Part shown: piece by piece, positions 1-10,290 of the stretch
How positions within the stretch are numbered: position 1 is the stretch's first letter
How the letters are laid out: every line of letters starts with the position of its first letter
Assembly: GCA_015680685.1 (NCBI GenBank)
Contig: MNCI01001898.1
Span: 99,626-163,625 of the forward strand
DNA: 64,000 nucleotides
Direction of reading: 5' to 3'
Source of the DNA: Gnetum montanum
Taxonomy: Eukaryota; Streptophyta; Gnetopsida; Gnetales; Gnetaceae
The notes under the pieces: model-generated
Seen by the model: only the letters and a program-made list of their open reading frames with translations
What the model was told of the DNA's origin: nothing
Databases searched by the model: none
Made by a program: the position numbers and the translations under genes

Positions 1-228
1 TCACTTTGGAGTTCCTACTGCAGGCACATGGAAATTATTTTATCTCTAGAGAGGTAAAATTGCTAGAGTTTCACTACGATCTAGGCCTAGAATGAGAAAC
101 AAGGAAGAGTAGCCTCTTATTTATAGACTTGGTGGCGCACTGCGATATCGCGGGGGATGATGCAATATCGCATACACGATATTGTAAGGGATGCAATATC
201 ACGGCCCATGTGATATTGCGTCCCATCA
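1..228 (-). repeat. Partial LTR of an Athila/Tat-like retrotransposon, truncated by window edge
   Basis: Read on the minus strand, an LTR starts with TGATGGGACG at position 228 and runs off the window at position 1. It resembles the first part of the LTR at 5008-5769: a GC-rich block with several GATATCG/GATATTG motifs, then a TATA box (TATAAATA, minus strand, 118-125), then a shared tract ending near TTTCCATGTGCC. It interrupts the 3' untranslated part of E0, which resembles 29650-29910 of E3 up to this point. It is therefore probably a separate insertion and not E0's own 3' LTR. Its other end and target duplication are outside the window. Confidence 0.65.
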
Positions 229-999
229 ACAACATTAAGCACAAACCATCATTAGTAATCAGCAATAGTGACACTATGTCCTATGGTAATAAAACACTTT
301 TATTAGCAAAAATAATGAAAATTCACGCTCAAACAAAAAAAAGTAAAAAATATATAAGAAAGTGTAAATTAATTAAGAAAGGTAAAACATACTAATAATG
401 TTGTAAAATAAAAAATTGAGAAAGTCAATAGAATGAAAAACCAAAGAAAAAGAAAAGAATCAACAAAGTATAAAACAAAAATGTATAAAACAAAAAGTGA
501 AAAACTAAGGAGCCATGTGGATGGTTAGCATGGATGGCCATTATTCTTCCACAACTATGTTGAAAGGAAGAGATTTGGAAAATGGAGCATGGTTGTCCAT
601 CTATTGAGGTGGTAGTTTCACTAGCTTATCTTGGTTCTAGGAAAGGTTTCACTTATTGGATGTTGACTAATTGCTTTTTATTTAGGCTTTCAGGCTTGCA
701 AATTAACATAGCCTTAGAGGGAAAGGTTTGATCAATTAAATAAGATCCTTTCCACAATGTTTGGAATTTTGTCTTCTAGGGTACGTGTGAGGTTCTAGGA
801 GAGAACCTTATCTCCTAGTTGAAATTTCACTTTCTATATTTTGAGGTCATGACATTCCTTGTTGAATACCTTGTCCATCTCATTTAAAGATAGGGCCACC
901 AATCAGTTATCATCTAGCACATTGAGGTTGATCAATCTTTCTTTTTGTGCTAGACTTAGGTCAAGATTCAGATCACAGGCTTTTGAGAGTGTACGGAGC

Positions 1000-1790
1000 T
1001 TAAATTGAATTAGGAGCATTGAAAGTTTTTTGTACATAGGCTTGTAGCAAGAATAGCCAATAGGAAGTTTCCATGTTGAATGGTAGGCCTAGATGGCATC
1101 ATTGAGTTTTGTAGTCCAATATTTCCTATATTTGCTAATGGTCCTTATTAGGATCTTTGTGATCTCCCTATTTGTTACCTTTTCTTGACTATTGGCTTGG
1201 GTGTGATAGAGTGTTGTTAATTTATGTTTAACCCTCAAGCATTGCATCAACTGTCTAAAAGTGGCATTTATGAAATGAGTTCCATTGTTAAAAATTAGTG
1301 CACATAGCACCCCAAACCTGTTTACAACATTTTGATTGATAAATCTAGTAGCAGTGGATGATGTACAATCGATGATAGCTACTGCTTCTACCCATTTGGT
1401 GTAGTAATTGATTGCTATGATGATATATGCTTTTCTATTGGACATGGTTGTGATGGGACCTATGAAATCAATGGCCCATATGTCAAAGGGCTCTAGTGGT
1501 TGAATCCATTGTTGAGGACCTTCCATTCAAGTAGTCATCCCACCATCTCATTGATAGTGTTCACAAGATTAGACAAACTAGTGGGCATCCATGAAGATTG
1601 TAGGCCAATATTATCTTGCCATCAAGATTTTTATGGCTATGCATCTCCCTACATAGTGACCTCCACAAGGCCCTTTGTGAGCATCCTAGAGAACACACAG
1701 TTGATCTTCATTAGGGACATACCAACAAATTAGGCCATTAGTGCACACCTTCTAGAGGTGTCCATTGATTTCCATGAAGTATTTGGCCTA
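1000..1790 (-). pseudogene. E0 integrase remnant
   Basis: The longest open piece is 1089-1526, 145 residues, with no stop. It shows the integrase core: WAIDFIGPI contains the first catalytic Asp, and FNNGTHF sits where SDNGTHF is expected, so the second Asp is Asn. NSQEKVTNREI sits where an N-G-Q-x-E-V motif is expected, so the catalytic Glu is apparently Lys. Upstream on this strand (about 1530-1790) are traces of the HHCC zinc-finger region with stops and shifts. With two of three catalytic residues changed this cannot be an active integrase. The catalytic reading assumes my alignment by eye is right. Confidence 0.85.
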
Positions 1791-1979
1791 ATGAAGAAAT
1801 TGTTGCTTCTTTATAAATTCAAAATCTTGTGGCACCTCCTGAGTGAGAAGATAGGTAAGAATGCCATTGTACCATGTTGGTTTTGCAAGCACTTGGTCAT
1901 TTATTACTCATGTAAAGAGGAGTTTGTCTAGAAACTAATCAAAGAGCAAGCTCTCCTCCTCTTTATTATCCTATCTTAA

Positions 1980-2330
1980 TTAAGAGAGATGATCAATGAT
2001 CACATTCTCAATCCCTTTCTGATCTACCATTGTGAGATCGAATTCATGCAAGATCACAAGCCACTGTATAATATGAGGGCTCACTGTCAGCTTGTTTATT
2101 AGGAAGCATATGGCACTATGGTTTATGTGCATAAATAATTTATAACCAAGCACATAGTACCTAAATTTTTCAAAAGCATACACCATTGCCATTAATTCTT
2201 TCTCTGTGGTGGTGTAATTCAGCTGTGCACCTACAATGCTTTGGCTCACGTAGTGGATGTACTATGGATGTTTTTTTATCATCTAACTGTGTAAGCACCA
2301 CTTTTAAAGGATAATTAGATGCATCTATCA
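1980..2330 (-). pseudogene. E0 RNase H remnant
   Basis: The piece at 1980-2249 (89 residues) contains NYTTTEKELMAMVYAFEKFRYY followed by a HINHSAICFL stretch. These match the Ty3/gypsy RNase H pattern Y-x-T-x-E-K-E-L-L-A and T-D-H-x-A. The Asp of the TDH motif is Asn here (INHSA). It ends with DLTMVDQKG...DHLS, the usual tail that leads into integrase. It lies between RT (higher coordinates) and integrase (lower coordinates), as expected for a minus-strand pol. Confidence 0.85.
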
Positions 2331-2439
2331 TTATGTAAAATGGTTTGGACTAGTATAGTGCCTATATAATTTGAACTTCTATGAGTTTTTCCTTCAACTA
2401 TTTGAATACATGTTTGCACGCCTTGGTCTAGATGAATGG

Positions 2440-3290
2440 AGCATCTTTCTTCGTAAGCTTGAGCAATGGATTTACAATCTTAGAAAAATTCTCTATGAAT
2501 TCTCAATAGTAGCTAGTATGTCCAAGGAATGATCTGGAATCTTTAACTATCTCTAGTTAGCATGTTATTCCTTGGATGACTCTTATCTTCTTAAGGTCTA
2601 TCTCAATCCCTTCTTGTGAAATTTGATGCTACAATACTATGTCTTCTTGGATCATTAGATAGCTTTTTTGCCAATTGAGCCTAAGGTTTATTTCAACACA
2701 TCTCTTCAAAACCTACTCAAGGAAATCCAAGGCTTGCTCAAATGTAGCCCCATAAGTAGAGAAGTCATCCATGAAGACTTCTACCCTACTACCAATTTGC
2801 TGTTGGAAAATACTAAGGCCCAGGACTTGCAATGTTTCAAGGGCATTACACAGATTGAATGACATCTTATAATATGGAAAAGTCCCCCAAGGACTTGTGA
2901 ATGTTATCTTAGCTTAATCTTCTCTCCCAATTTGGATTTGTTTATAGCCACTATAACCATCCAAGAAGCTATAATAGCGATGCCTAGAGATAGTGTCCAA
3001 CACTTGGTCCATAAATGGTAATAGAAAATAATCTTTAAATATTACCATGTTCAATAGCCTGAAGTCGATGTAGACTTGCGACTTTCCATCTTTCTTTGAC
3101 ACAATTACGAGTGGGCTAACCCACTTACTATTTACAATGGAATAGATAAACCCTGCCTTGAGGAGTTACTTTATTTTCTCCTTAACAATCTACTTCAATT
3201 TGGGGTTTAGTCATCTTTGCAGCTACATTCTTGGCTTCATGGCCAAGTTATTGTGAATGCAATGCTAGCACCTTGGATCAATTCCAATCA
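2440..3290 (-). pseudogene. E0 reverse transcriptase remnant
   Basis: The N-terminal half is visible at 2914-3102, with YIDFRLLN, LPFMDQVLD and YYSFLDGYSGY, which are hallmark RT motifs of Athila/Tat elements. The catalytic box reads FMDDFS (codons 2764-2775), so both Asp residues are kept here, unlike in E3 and E4. Stops and frameshifts separate the pieces. The downstream thumb region (about 2440-2650) is recognisable only loosely. Confidence 0.85.
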
Positions 3291-3699
3291 GCTTGAGATA
3301 TGACCAAGCAAAGGCTATTAATCATTTGTTCACCACCTTCAACCAATTTTCTTTTTATTCAAGAGCAAGTTTGACATTGATTATTACTAGCTTACCATTA
3401 TTTAAGAATTCATGCTCCATGCTAGTTGGTAGAGTTTTCAACTCTAGGGGCTCCTACTTGAACTTATCAAGGATCTTCAACTCTTTGCATCAAGTGTCAT
3501 CATCTTCATCATCAGAGAGTTGGTGATAAATTGGCTTAAGTTCATCCATACTTTTAACATAAGCACATGTTAGGCTCTTAGTTCTATGCATAATATGTTG
3601 TTATCTGAGTTAGCTATTAGCCACTAGGTGTCTTCCTATTTTGTGGTTACTGCATACAGACACCTTTGAATATTTGTTTCTTGTGCACACTGATTGCAT

Positions 3700-4120
3700 G
3701 CTTTAATGTATGTACTTTTGATAGACCAAATATTTTGCATGTAATTACATCCATTATTACTATACGCAATGCATGGAATATGCTTCTACTATAGCCTTCC
3801 AAATTCATTTTCCTTGGAGATCTCCAAGGAGAGATCCCTTATTCCCATATGTGCATCAACCATGCTTAACCATGCTCTTCCCATAATGATGGGGAAGTTA
3901 CCTTTGTAGTTTTTGATCTTGATCACCAAAAAATTAGTGGTATAGGACCACCCACTAATTGTGATCATAATGTCCTCCACTAATCCCAAATGAACAATGA
4001 TTGACTGTTCTACCAATTCTAAATAGATGTTGCTCTTCTTAAGAGGTGGTAGGTTCCATGCCTTACATAGGTTCCATGATTGACTATTTTAAGTGTGACA
4101 TCATAGGGAAACACCCCTTT
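3700..4120 (-). pseudogene. E0 retropepsin region remnant
   Basis: The open segment 3789-4016 reads HLGLVEDIMITISGWSY followed by PIIMGRAWLS and ends near LEISKENEFG. The same pattern occurs in E1 (8691 onward) and E3 (26450-26640). It matches the C-terminal half of the Athila/Tat retropepsin with its ILGRPWLA-like flap motif. The active-site half (DLG motif) is expected at about 4030-4120 and is damaged. It sits between gag and RT, the standard order. Confidence 0.8.
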
Positions 4121-4299
4121 GTATGTTCATATTAATAGATTTCACAACTAGTATCATTATCAGAGTTAGTTTCCATAACTTCTTTTATGGCAGCAGCTTT
4201 GTTCTTACTTCCTTGGTAGCCACATTTAGCTTCTTTCTGCCTCCTATGGTCATGATTACTATCCTATTCTTTGGATGCCTTAGCAGTTTTTATAGTAGT

Positions 4300-5007
4300 T
4301 TGGAGCTTTTCATCCAAAGAGTCCCATAATTTATCAACCTTTGCTGAAATATTAGAAATAAATTTTTGAATAGGCAAGGTTTTCATGTTCACCACTTCAT
4401 TAAGTGGTGACTCCTCCTCATCAAAAAATCATACCTCCTTTTTTGGATGGAAGGGTCCCTATTATACTCTTTTGCACTTTTTCATTTTTACAACTCACCT
4501 TCTTCTTTTGCTACTTGCTCTATAAGCCTTTGGATCTGATGAGCTCTTAATTTATATAGTCTCCTATGGGCATAAATCCTAAGAGTTCTAGTTTTTGCTC
4601 TAAGCCCATCTATGATGTGGTGAAGCTATTCCCTTTGAGAATAACTATGACTAGGGCATTAATGTAAGAGTAAATAATATCTATCCATGGTGGCATCCAA
4701 GGGTTTGTGTGTTTCTTGTTTTCAACCATGGATTTTCCTTCTTAGTTTAAACACTCTGAAGTATTTCTAGTATTTATCATTAAATAGTTCTAGCATGGTA
4801 CTCCATCGGTGAATGGATTCCAACTCCAAGGACTAGTACTAGCTTTTAGCTTCTTTGATGAGTATCCTGGGAAAGAGCTTGAGCTTTTACCAATCGTTTT
4901 CAATGTTCTATAAGGCACAAGAATCATAGAAATATTGTAGATGTGTTTGTAGATTAGAATTGTATCCCACCTCAAATCTTGGGATATTTTTCAGGTCTAA
5001 GTGCTTG
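4300..5007 (-). pseudogene. E0 gag core, left side of the E1 insertion
   Basis: The segment at 4908-5007 reads LDLKNIPRFEVGYNSNLQTH on the minus strand. It corresponds to LDMNNIP-FEGGYNANL in E1 gag near 6893, followed in both by a D-A/S-C-A-L motif. The reading frame is cut at 5007 by E1 and resumes at 12951. Lower coordinates hold further gag sequence with many stops, including charged stretches, that I can place only by position. The T-rich and Lys-rich bits at 4123-4329 are shadows. Confidence 0.7.
5003..5007. repeat. Target site duplication of E1, left copy (GCTTG)
   Basis: The five bases GCTTG directly precede the 5' LTR of E1 and recur directly after its 3' LTR at 12946-12950. A perfect 5-bp duplication is the normal size for Ty3/gypsy integration. 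It shows that 5008-12945 is one insertion event into E0 gag. Confidence 0.9.
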
Positions 5008-5769
5008 TGATGAACCATGATATCGTGGCCTGCCATTACATCTATAAATAAGAGGAAAATTTCCCTTGTTTGGACATCTAGATTTAGACCCTTAGCCAAA
5101 CTATAGCAGTTTTACCATTCTAGAGTTAGAATAATTTCCATGTGCCTATAGAAAGAGTCTCAAAGTGAATGGATCTTTATTCGAGCAAATTATACTTGAG
5201 CACACATTTGTGTACGGCAATAAAGATGAACTTTTTGATAAACCTTATAGCATATGGACTAAGCTAAATAGGATTTAATTACTATTAATGTTTAAATGCT
5301 TTCCTAGATAATTAATCTCTCTCAACCCTCAACTCTCCTAGTTAAGTGCATTTAGTACGACCGCTTCAAGCACATTGGTAACGCTTGGTAACCCAGTAAC
5401 GAGTAGCGTTTGGTAATCCCAGTAGCATTGCACTGGTTTAGGGTGTGTACAGTAAGTGGGAATGGATACTCGTGCTAGGAAAATTAGAACTTAATTAGTG
5501 ATTAGTTAATGAAAATTAGTTATTTAGTTCTCTTCAACCTTTCCTCTTAGCATAGGTGTTAAAAAGATAAAAGACATAAAAATCACATGCCTCAAGCTTA
5601 CTTAACCATACAACCGTGACAATACAAGTAAGCTTGGGAAGACAACGATTGATTAATCTTAAGTGTTCCATTTGGGCATGTAAGCACTTAGTCCTTGGAG
5701 TTTGACCAGATTACACGTGAAATGCTCGTATTCATATGGTTGAGTGTAGGGGTACCTCACCACTCATCA
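5008..5769 (+). repeat. E1 5' LTR
   Basis: The LTR begins TGATGAACCATG and ends CACTCATCA, so it has TG...CA ends. It holds a TATA box (TATAAATA 5043-5050), an AATAAAG polyadenylation-like signal near 5220, and a region with two GGTAAYCCNAGTA-type repeats (about 5388-5425) that is conserved in the other LTRs of this family. It matches 12249-12945 along its length but with many substitutions. The 3' copy also lacks about 80 bp near the polyadenylation signal. Confidence 0.92.
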
Positions 5770-5770
5770 T

Positions 5771-5788
5771 TGGCACTGTTGTCGAGGA
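5771..5788 (+). promoter_or_regulatory. E1 primer binding site
   Basis: One base after the LTR end, TGGCACTGTTGTCGAGGA resembles the tRNA-Asp-type site TGGCGCCGTTGCCGGGGA known from Athila/Tat elements. The same position in E3 (24788-24805) and E0 (13946-13963) holds related versions. The differences from the ideal are C-to-T or G-to-A changes, as expected from methylcytosine decay. Confidence 0.75.
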
Positions 5789-5914
5789 CTTAGTTGTTTG
5801 TGCATTACATAGAACATAGGAGATCATTCACATTGTTGGGAATCTAGAACGAACCCTTAGAGTTGATCACAAGAAAATAAGATAATGGTAAATAGCACAC
5901 CAAACAAGACAACA

Positions 5915-7640
5915 ATGTCTTCTTCTTCACACAAAAGCATTTCACCATCTAGGAACAACACAAGAGATAGTTGGCGGCACAACATACATAACCAAGAACC
6001 ACGAGTTCCTCAACAATTCTGAGTGGTATATATTCATCATGATGAATATGTACCTGACTTTACCTTTATCCTCCATCAAGATGAGCAACTACGTTGGAGA
6101 GATTTGGAGGGTAACATAGTGTTACCTCCTGACCAAGTAATCCCCAACATGCTCCTTTGTGCTCTCGCACAAATAGGCATGTCACAGTTATATGCAGAAT
6201 ACATTGCATGTAAGCACCAAGCAAGGGACTACCATCCCATAGATGCACAACGTCAACGGGACTTGCAACAGGAGATATATTATACATCGTTGAAGGGCAA
6301 AGGGCCCCATAACACTTCACCCGTCTTAAGCAAAATCAAGGGTGGTGAACCTATTTTAATAGGTACTCCACAAAATGATGTTCCCCCTTCTAACGATGGT
6401 GAGGAAGTGGTGTATCAAAACCTTCATGTCACAATTCACAATCCTAGTTCTAATCCCCACGAACACCAAGTGTTTAATGAGGGAACACAAACACATAATG
6501 AAGGTGGTTAGTCTAATTTTCATCACGATCGGGGCCCGAAACCATCAAAGAGAAGGTAGGAAACATCATCATGACAATGGTTCTCCTTCCTCTTCACCTT
6601 CATCATCACATTCATCCTCTCCTTTTGTATTAGGACACAGTCATAAGGAATCTAATTGTGAGGATAAGGGTAAAGATAGTGAGAAACCTCGATGAGTTAG
6701 TCGAGAATGAGGACGAGGGCATTCTAGAGAATCATGACATGGAAGAAGGAAAAGTAGGGAACCGCGTAGGCATCATAGACACTATGAGAGAAATGACCAT
6801 GAAGAACCCCTACTTGCAACCTGAACCATGTTAGACATCATGGAGGATGTAAGAATACCTATAAGGCACCAAAAAGATAGCAGGATTAAGAGACTAGACA
6901 TGAATAATATCCCATGATTTGAAGGGGGATACAACGCTAATTTGTAGAACCACTTATAGGAATTTCACGATGCATGTGCCTTGTAAAACATTGAGAATGA
7001 GTGGCAGAAATTAAATTTTCTTCCAAGAACACTTATAAAAGAAGCAGAAAGCTAGTACCAGTCCTTAGAACCAGAATCCATTCGAGGGTGGACTACGATG
7101 CTAGAATTGTTTAATGACAAGTATCAAGCATACTCCCGAGTGTTCAACCTACGAAAGCAAATCTAAGGATGGAAGTAGGGAAATCATGAACCCTTGGATG
7201 CTACCATGGGCTATTACTATGCACTGTTACATCATTGCCTAGGCCATGGTTACTCGCAGCCAGATGAACTACACCATCTCGTAGATGAGCTTAGGCATGA
7301 AACTAGGAGAACCCTTGAAACATATGCTTAATGGAGATTATCTGAACTTAGGTCCCATCAGGTTCATATATTTTTGGAGCAAGTAGCTAAGGAATAAGGG
7401 GAGCTACATAAGAGAGAAATCACAAAAGAGTACAACCGCAATCCTTCCCTCTAAAAAAGGGAAGTGAGATTCTGTGAAGAGGAGGAAGAGTCACCACTCA
7501 AGGAGATGGTGAATAGAAAAACCTTGCCACTTCAAAAATTAATAATAGAAGTATCAGCTAAGATAGATCAAATGTGGGACTCCTTAGGTATATTTGAAAC
7601 CATCCTTAAAATCATAGAGGAGTCTAAGGAGTGAAGTAGT
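5915..7640 (+). pseudogene. E1 gag polyprotein, broken
   Basis: The frame opens with ATG at 5915 (MSSSSHKSIS) and runs through one TGA at 6020 into a 162-residue open stretch to 6511, containing YVPDFTFILHQDEQ. E3 and E0 gag start the same way. A frameshift near 6511 leads to a His/Ser-rich linker (HHHDNGSPSSSPSSSHSSS, to 6695). The gag core follows with NLxNHLxEFHDACAL (about 6945-6995), a FNDKYQAYSRVFNLRKQI motif (about 7110) and LLHHCLGHGYSQPDEL (about 7228). A decayed CCHC-like knuckle (CEICxYDHPKGC) lies near 7752. Several in-frame TAG codons sit where Gln is expected. Confidence 0.85.
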
Positions 7641-8519
7641 GACTATGATAAAAAGAAGAATAGGGATGTGGACCATGCACGTAACAAAGGTAAGGGTAAA
7701 ATGGCCATCACCGAAGAGGTTGTGGACTCTGATACGAATAGTGACGGTGTATGTGAGATCTGCTAATATGACCATCCTAAGGGATGTTGCCCAATAATCT
7801 CACATTTGCAAGAGTCTGGGGTGTATACACTCAACCCACGACTTAAACAAATGGTAAGCACCCTGAAGGTTGCCTTATCCCCAAGGTAATCCCAGGCAGT
7901 TCCACCAACCCTTAACATATTATCCAAGTGGAATTTTTCCATAACCTATTAAGTGACACTAGTAGTGGCAATACCCACAGTCATGGAGGATGCCACCACC
8001 AAGGCAATAATACCCTTACCAGAAACTGGATTCATATGGCTATTACATGTATCAACCGGTCTCTCCAAGTAACTCTGCTAGTCACATGACACCACAACAT
8101 CACTACCAAGCTCAAGAGTATTATAGGACTCCTTCTCCTGGAAGAGACAACCCATAGACATACCATCCTCTGAACCCATCTACGACTCTCACACTGATAG
8201 CTCCGCTACCACTCACTCTGACGATGCAAAGGGAACTCCCCACTCAGTTGCAGCAACGTAATTCTACAAGAGCTATAAATCTCCAACTTACTACTAGTTG
8301 TAACAATCGTACAAAGAGAAGACCTTTCTTCATAACAAATAGTCCAAACAAGCTCTCACAACCACAAGCAGTTGAGCCTCTAAACGCCTCTCCATCAAAT
8401 AAGGCTTCGGAGCTTCCTTCAAACAAAAAATAGAGCTCAATGCATACAGTTATGTTAACACATGCCATTATTGACTAGATAAAGGTGGGCCACCTTCCTA
8501 GGAAATTCTCTAATCCTGG

Positions 8520-8915
8520 AAGTTCCCTAATCTATCTCCAAGTCACTGGGAATGAACCATGTAAAGCTCTTCTTGACTTAGGTTTCGAAGTCAACTTAAT
8601 ATCACAAGAAATGTATAAAGCCTAAAACCTACCTCCACTAAAGAAGAGAATATTTGATTAGAGCTGGCTGACCAGTCCATCATTGTTCCCTTGGGACTTT
8701 TGGAGGACATCATTACCACTATGTGTGGGTGGTCATACCTAGCTGATTTCCTAGTGATAGAGGTAAACAATAACAAAGGGGACTTCCTAATAATAATGGG
8801 GAGGGCATGGCTAAGTACCATAAACGCATGCCTAGGAATCTATGATATTTCCCTAGAAATATCTAAAGAAAATACTTATGGAAAGATCAAGAAGAAGAAG
8901 GTTCCATGCATCACA
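8520..8915 (+). pseudogene. E1 retropepsin, first copy
   Basis: CKALLDLGFEVNLISQEMYK (about 8555-8620) carries the catalytic Asp in a DLG motif like the DLGASV of Athila proteases. A stop and a frameshift follow. The second half continues in another frame from about 8680 with PLGLLEDIITTMCGWSY and IIMGRAWLST, ending near EISKENTYGK. The second half matches E0 (3789-4016). The frameshift and TAG codons prevent translation of a full protease. Confidence 0.85.
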
Positions 8916-9498
8916 TACAGTGATACAGAGGGTGATGGCGTACAAGAATGTTCAGCATTTACTGGAGGATGCCACCACCAAGGCAATAATACCCTTACCA
9001 GAAACTGGATTCATATGGCTATTACATGTATCAACCGGTCTCTCCAAGTAACTCTGCTAGTCACATGACACCACAACATCACTACCAAGCTCAAGAGTAT
9101 TATAGGACTCCTTCTCCTGGAAGAGACAACCCATAGACATACCATCCTCTGAACCCATCTACGACTCTCACACTGATAGCTCCGCTACCACTCACTCTGA
9201 CGATGCAAAGGGAACTCCCCACTCAGTTGCAGCAACGTAATTCTACAAGAGCTATAAATCTCCAACTTACTACTAGTTGTAACAATCGTACAAAGAGAAG
9301 ACCTTTCTTCATAACAAATAGTCCAAACAAGCTCTCACAACCACAAGCAGTTGAGCCTCTAAACGCCTCTCCATCAAATAAGGCTTCGGAGCTTCCTTCA
9401 AACAAAAAATAGAGCTCAATGCATACAGTTATGTTAACACATGCCATTATTGACTAGATAAAGGTGGGCCACCTTCCTAGGAAATTCTCTAATCCTGG

Positions 9499-9894
9499 AA
9501 GTTCCCTAATCTATCTCCAAGTCACTGGGAATGAACCATGTAAAGCTCTTCTTGACTTAGGTTTCGAAGTCAACTTAATATCACAAGAAATGTATAAAGC
9601 CTAAAACCTACCTCCACTAAAGAAGAGAATATTTGATTAGAGCTGGCTGACCAGTCCATCATTGTTCCCTTGGGACTTTTGGAGGACATCATTACCACTA
9701 TGTGTGGGTGGTCATACCTAGCTGATTTCCTAGTGATAGAGGTAAACAATAACAAAGGGGACTTCCTAATAATAATGGGGAGGGCATGGCTAAGTACCAT
9801 AAACGCATGCCTAGGAATCTATGATATTTCCCTAGAAATATCTAAAGAAAATACTTATGGAAAGATCAAGAAGAAGAAGGTTCCATGCATCACA
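9499..9894 (+). pseudogene. E1 retropepsin, second tandem copy
   Basis: This is the same sequence as 8520-8915, shifted by 979 bases, including the same stop codons and frameshift. The stops therefore predate the duplication. After it, the sequence continues into the post-protease stretch (ASNWCAQEVNIQKF) found in related form in E3 at about 26745. Confidence 0.9.
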
Positions 9895-9941
9895 TACAGT
9901 GATACAGAGGGTGATGGCGTACAAGAATGTTCAGCATTTAC

Positions 9942-10290
9942 TGCATCCAACTGGTGTGCCCAGGAAGTTAACATACAAAAGTTCCTGTATGTAGCAACCA
10001 CACAACAAAAAAAACACCCTGTGGTTGATAGCTAACAAGGAGAGCAACTCACCAACATGCATGGAACTATCTGGGGGGACAACTTGCACTCACATCGAAA
10101 GCATAGATACACTAGAGCAAGAGTGTCATCAACTTCCAACCCTTAACTTGAAACCATTAATTAGGGGAAGTTGGAAATTTCTAAGAACTTCAAACAAACA
10201 CTCCAATAAGAGAATGCTAGTTAGTGTGCAATGGATCAAACCTTACCATGAATCTAGAATGGGCAATGCACATGGCACATCGAAGAAAGG
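9942..10290 (+). pseudogene. E1 pol remnant with RT-integrase deletion junction near 10197
   Basis: The stretch 9942-10197 aligns with E3 26720-26985, between protease and RT: the pattern ESNSPTCMELSGGTTCTHIES is similar to SSILCMEPIESLTCAYVEG. Near 10197, after an EVGNF-like stretch in both, E1 switches to sequence ending in VQWIKPYHES (about 10228-10258). That resembles the very end of an integrase ORF, followed by the post-pol motif GGGGAGATGGCCACCTATGC shared with E3 (29605). About 2.6 kb of pol present in E3 is absent here. Confidence 0.75.

Larger units (their letters stand above)
7984..9941 (+). repeat. Exact 979-bp direct tandem duplication inside E1
   Basis: Positions 7984-8962 repeat at 8963-9941 with an offset of 979. 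I saw no mismatch when comparing the two by eye, and the translations of corresponding segments are identical. The unit covers the Pro/Tyr/Gln-rich gag C-terminal linker and the whole protease region. At the junctions the two copies share only a 2-bp overlap (TG). Beyond it, the bases diverge on both sides. Confidence 0.93.

Noticed and set aside
1-228. 3' LTR of E0
   Set aside because: It differs strongly from the E0 5' LTR (13965-14769) and interrupts E0's 3' untranslated region, so it is better explained as another insertion.
6066-6320. 84-residue minus-strand frame opposite E1 gag
   Set aside because: It is antisense to a well-supported gag frame and has no motif.
8244-9800. Minus-strand frames repeated twice (74 and 76 residues)
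   Set aside because: They are antisense shadows of the duplicated gag linker and protease of E1. Their repetition only reflects the 979-bp duplication.
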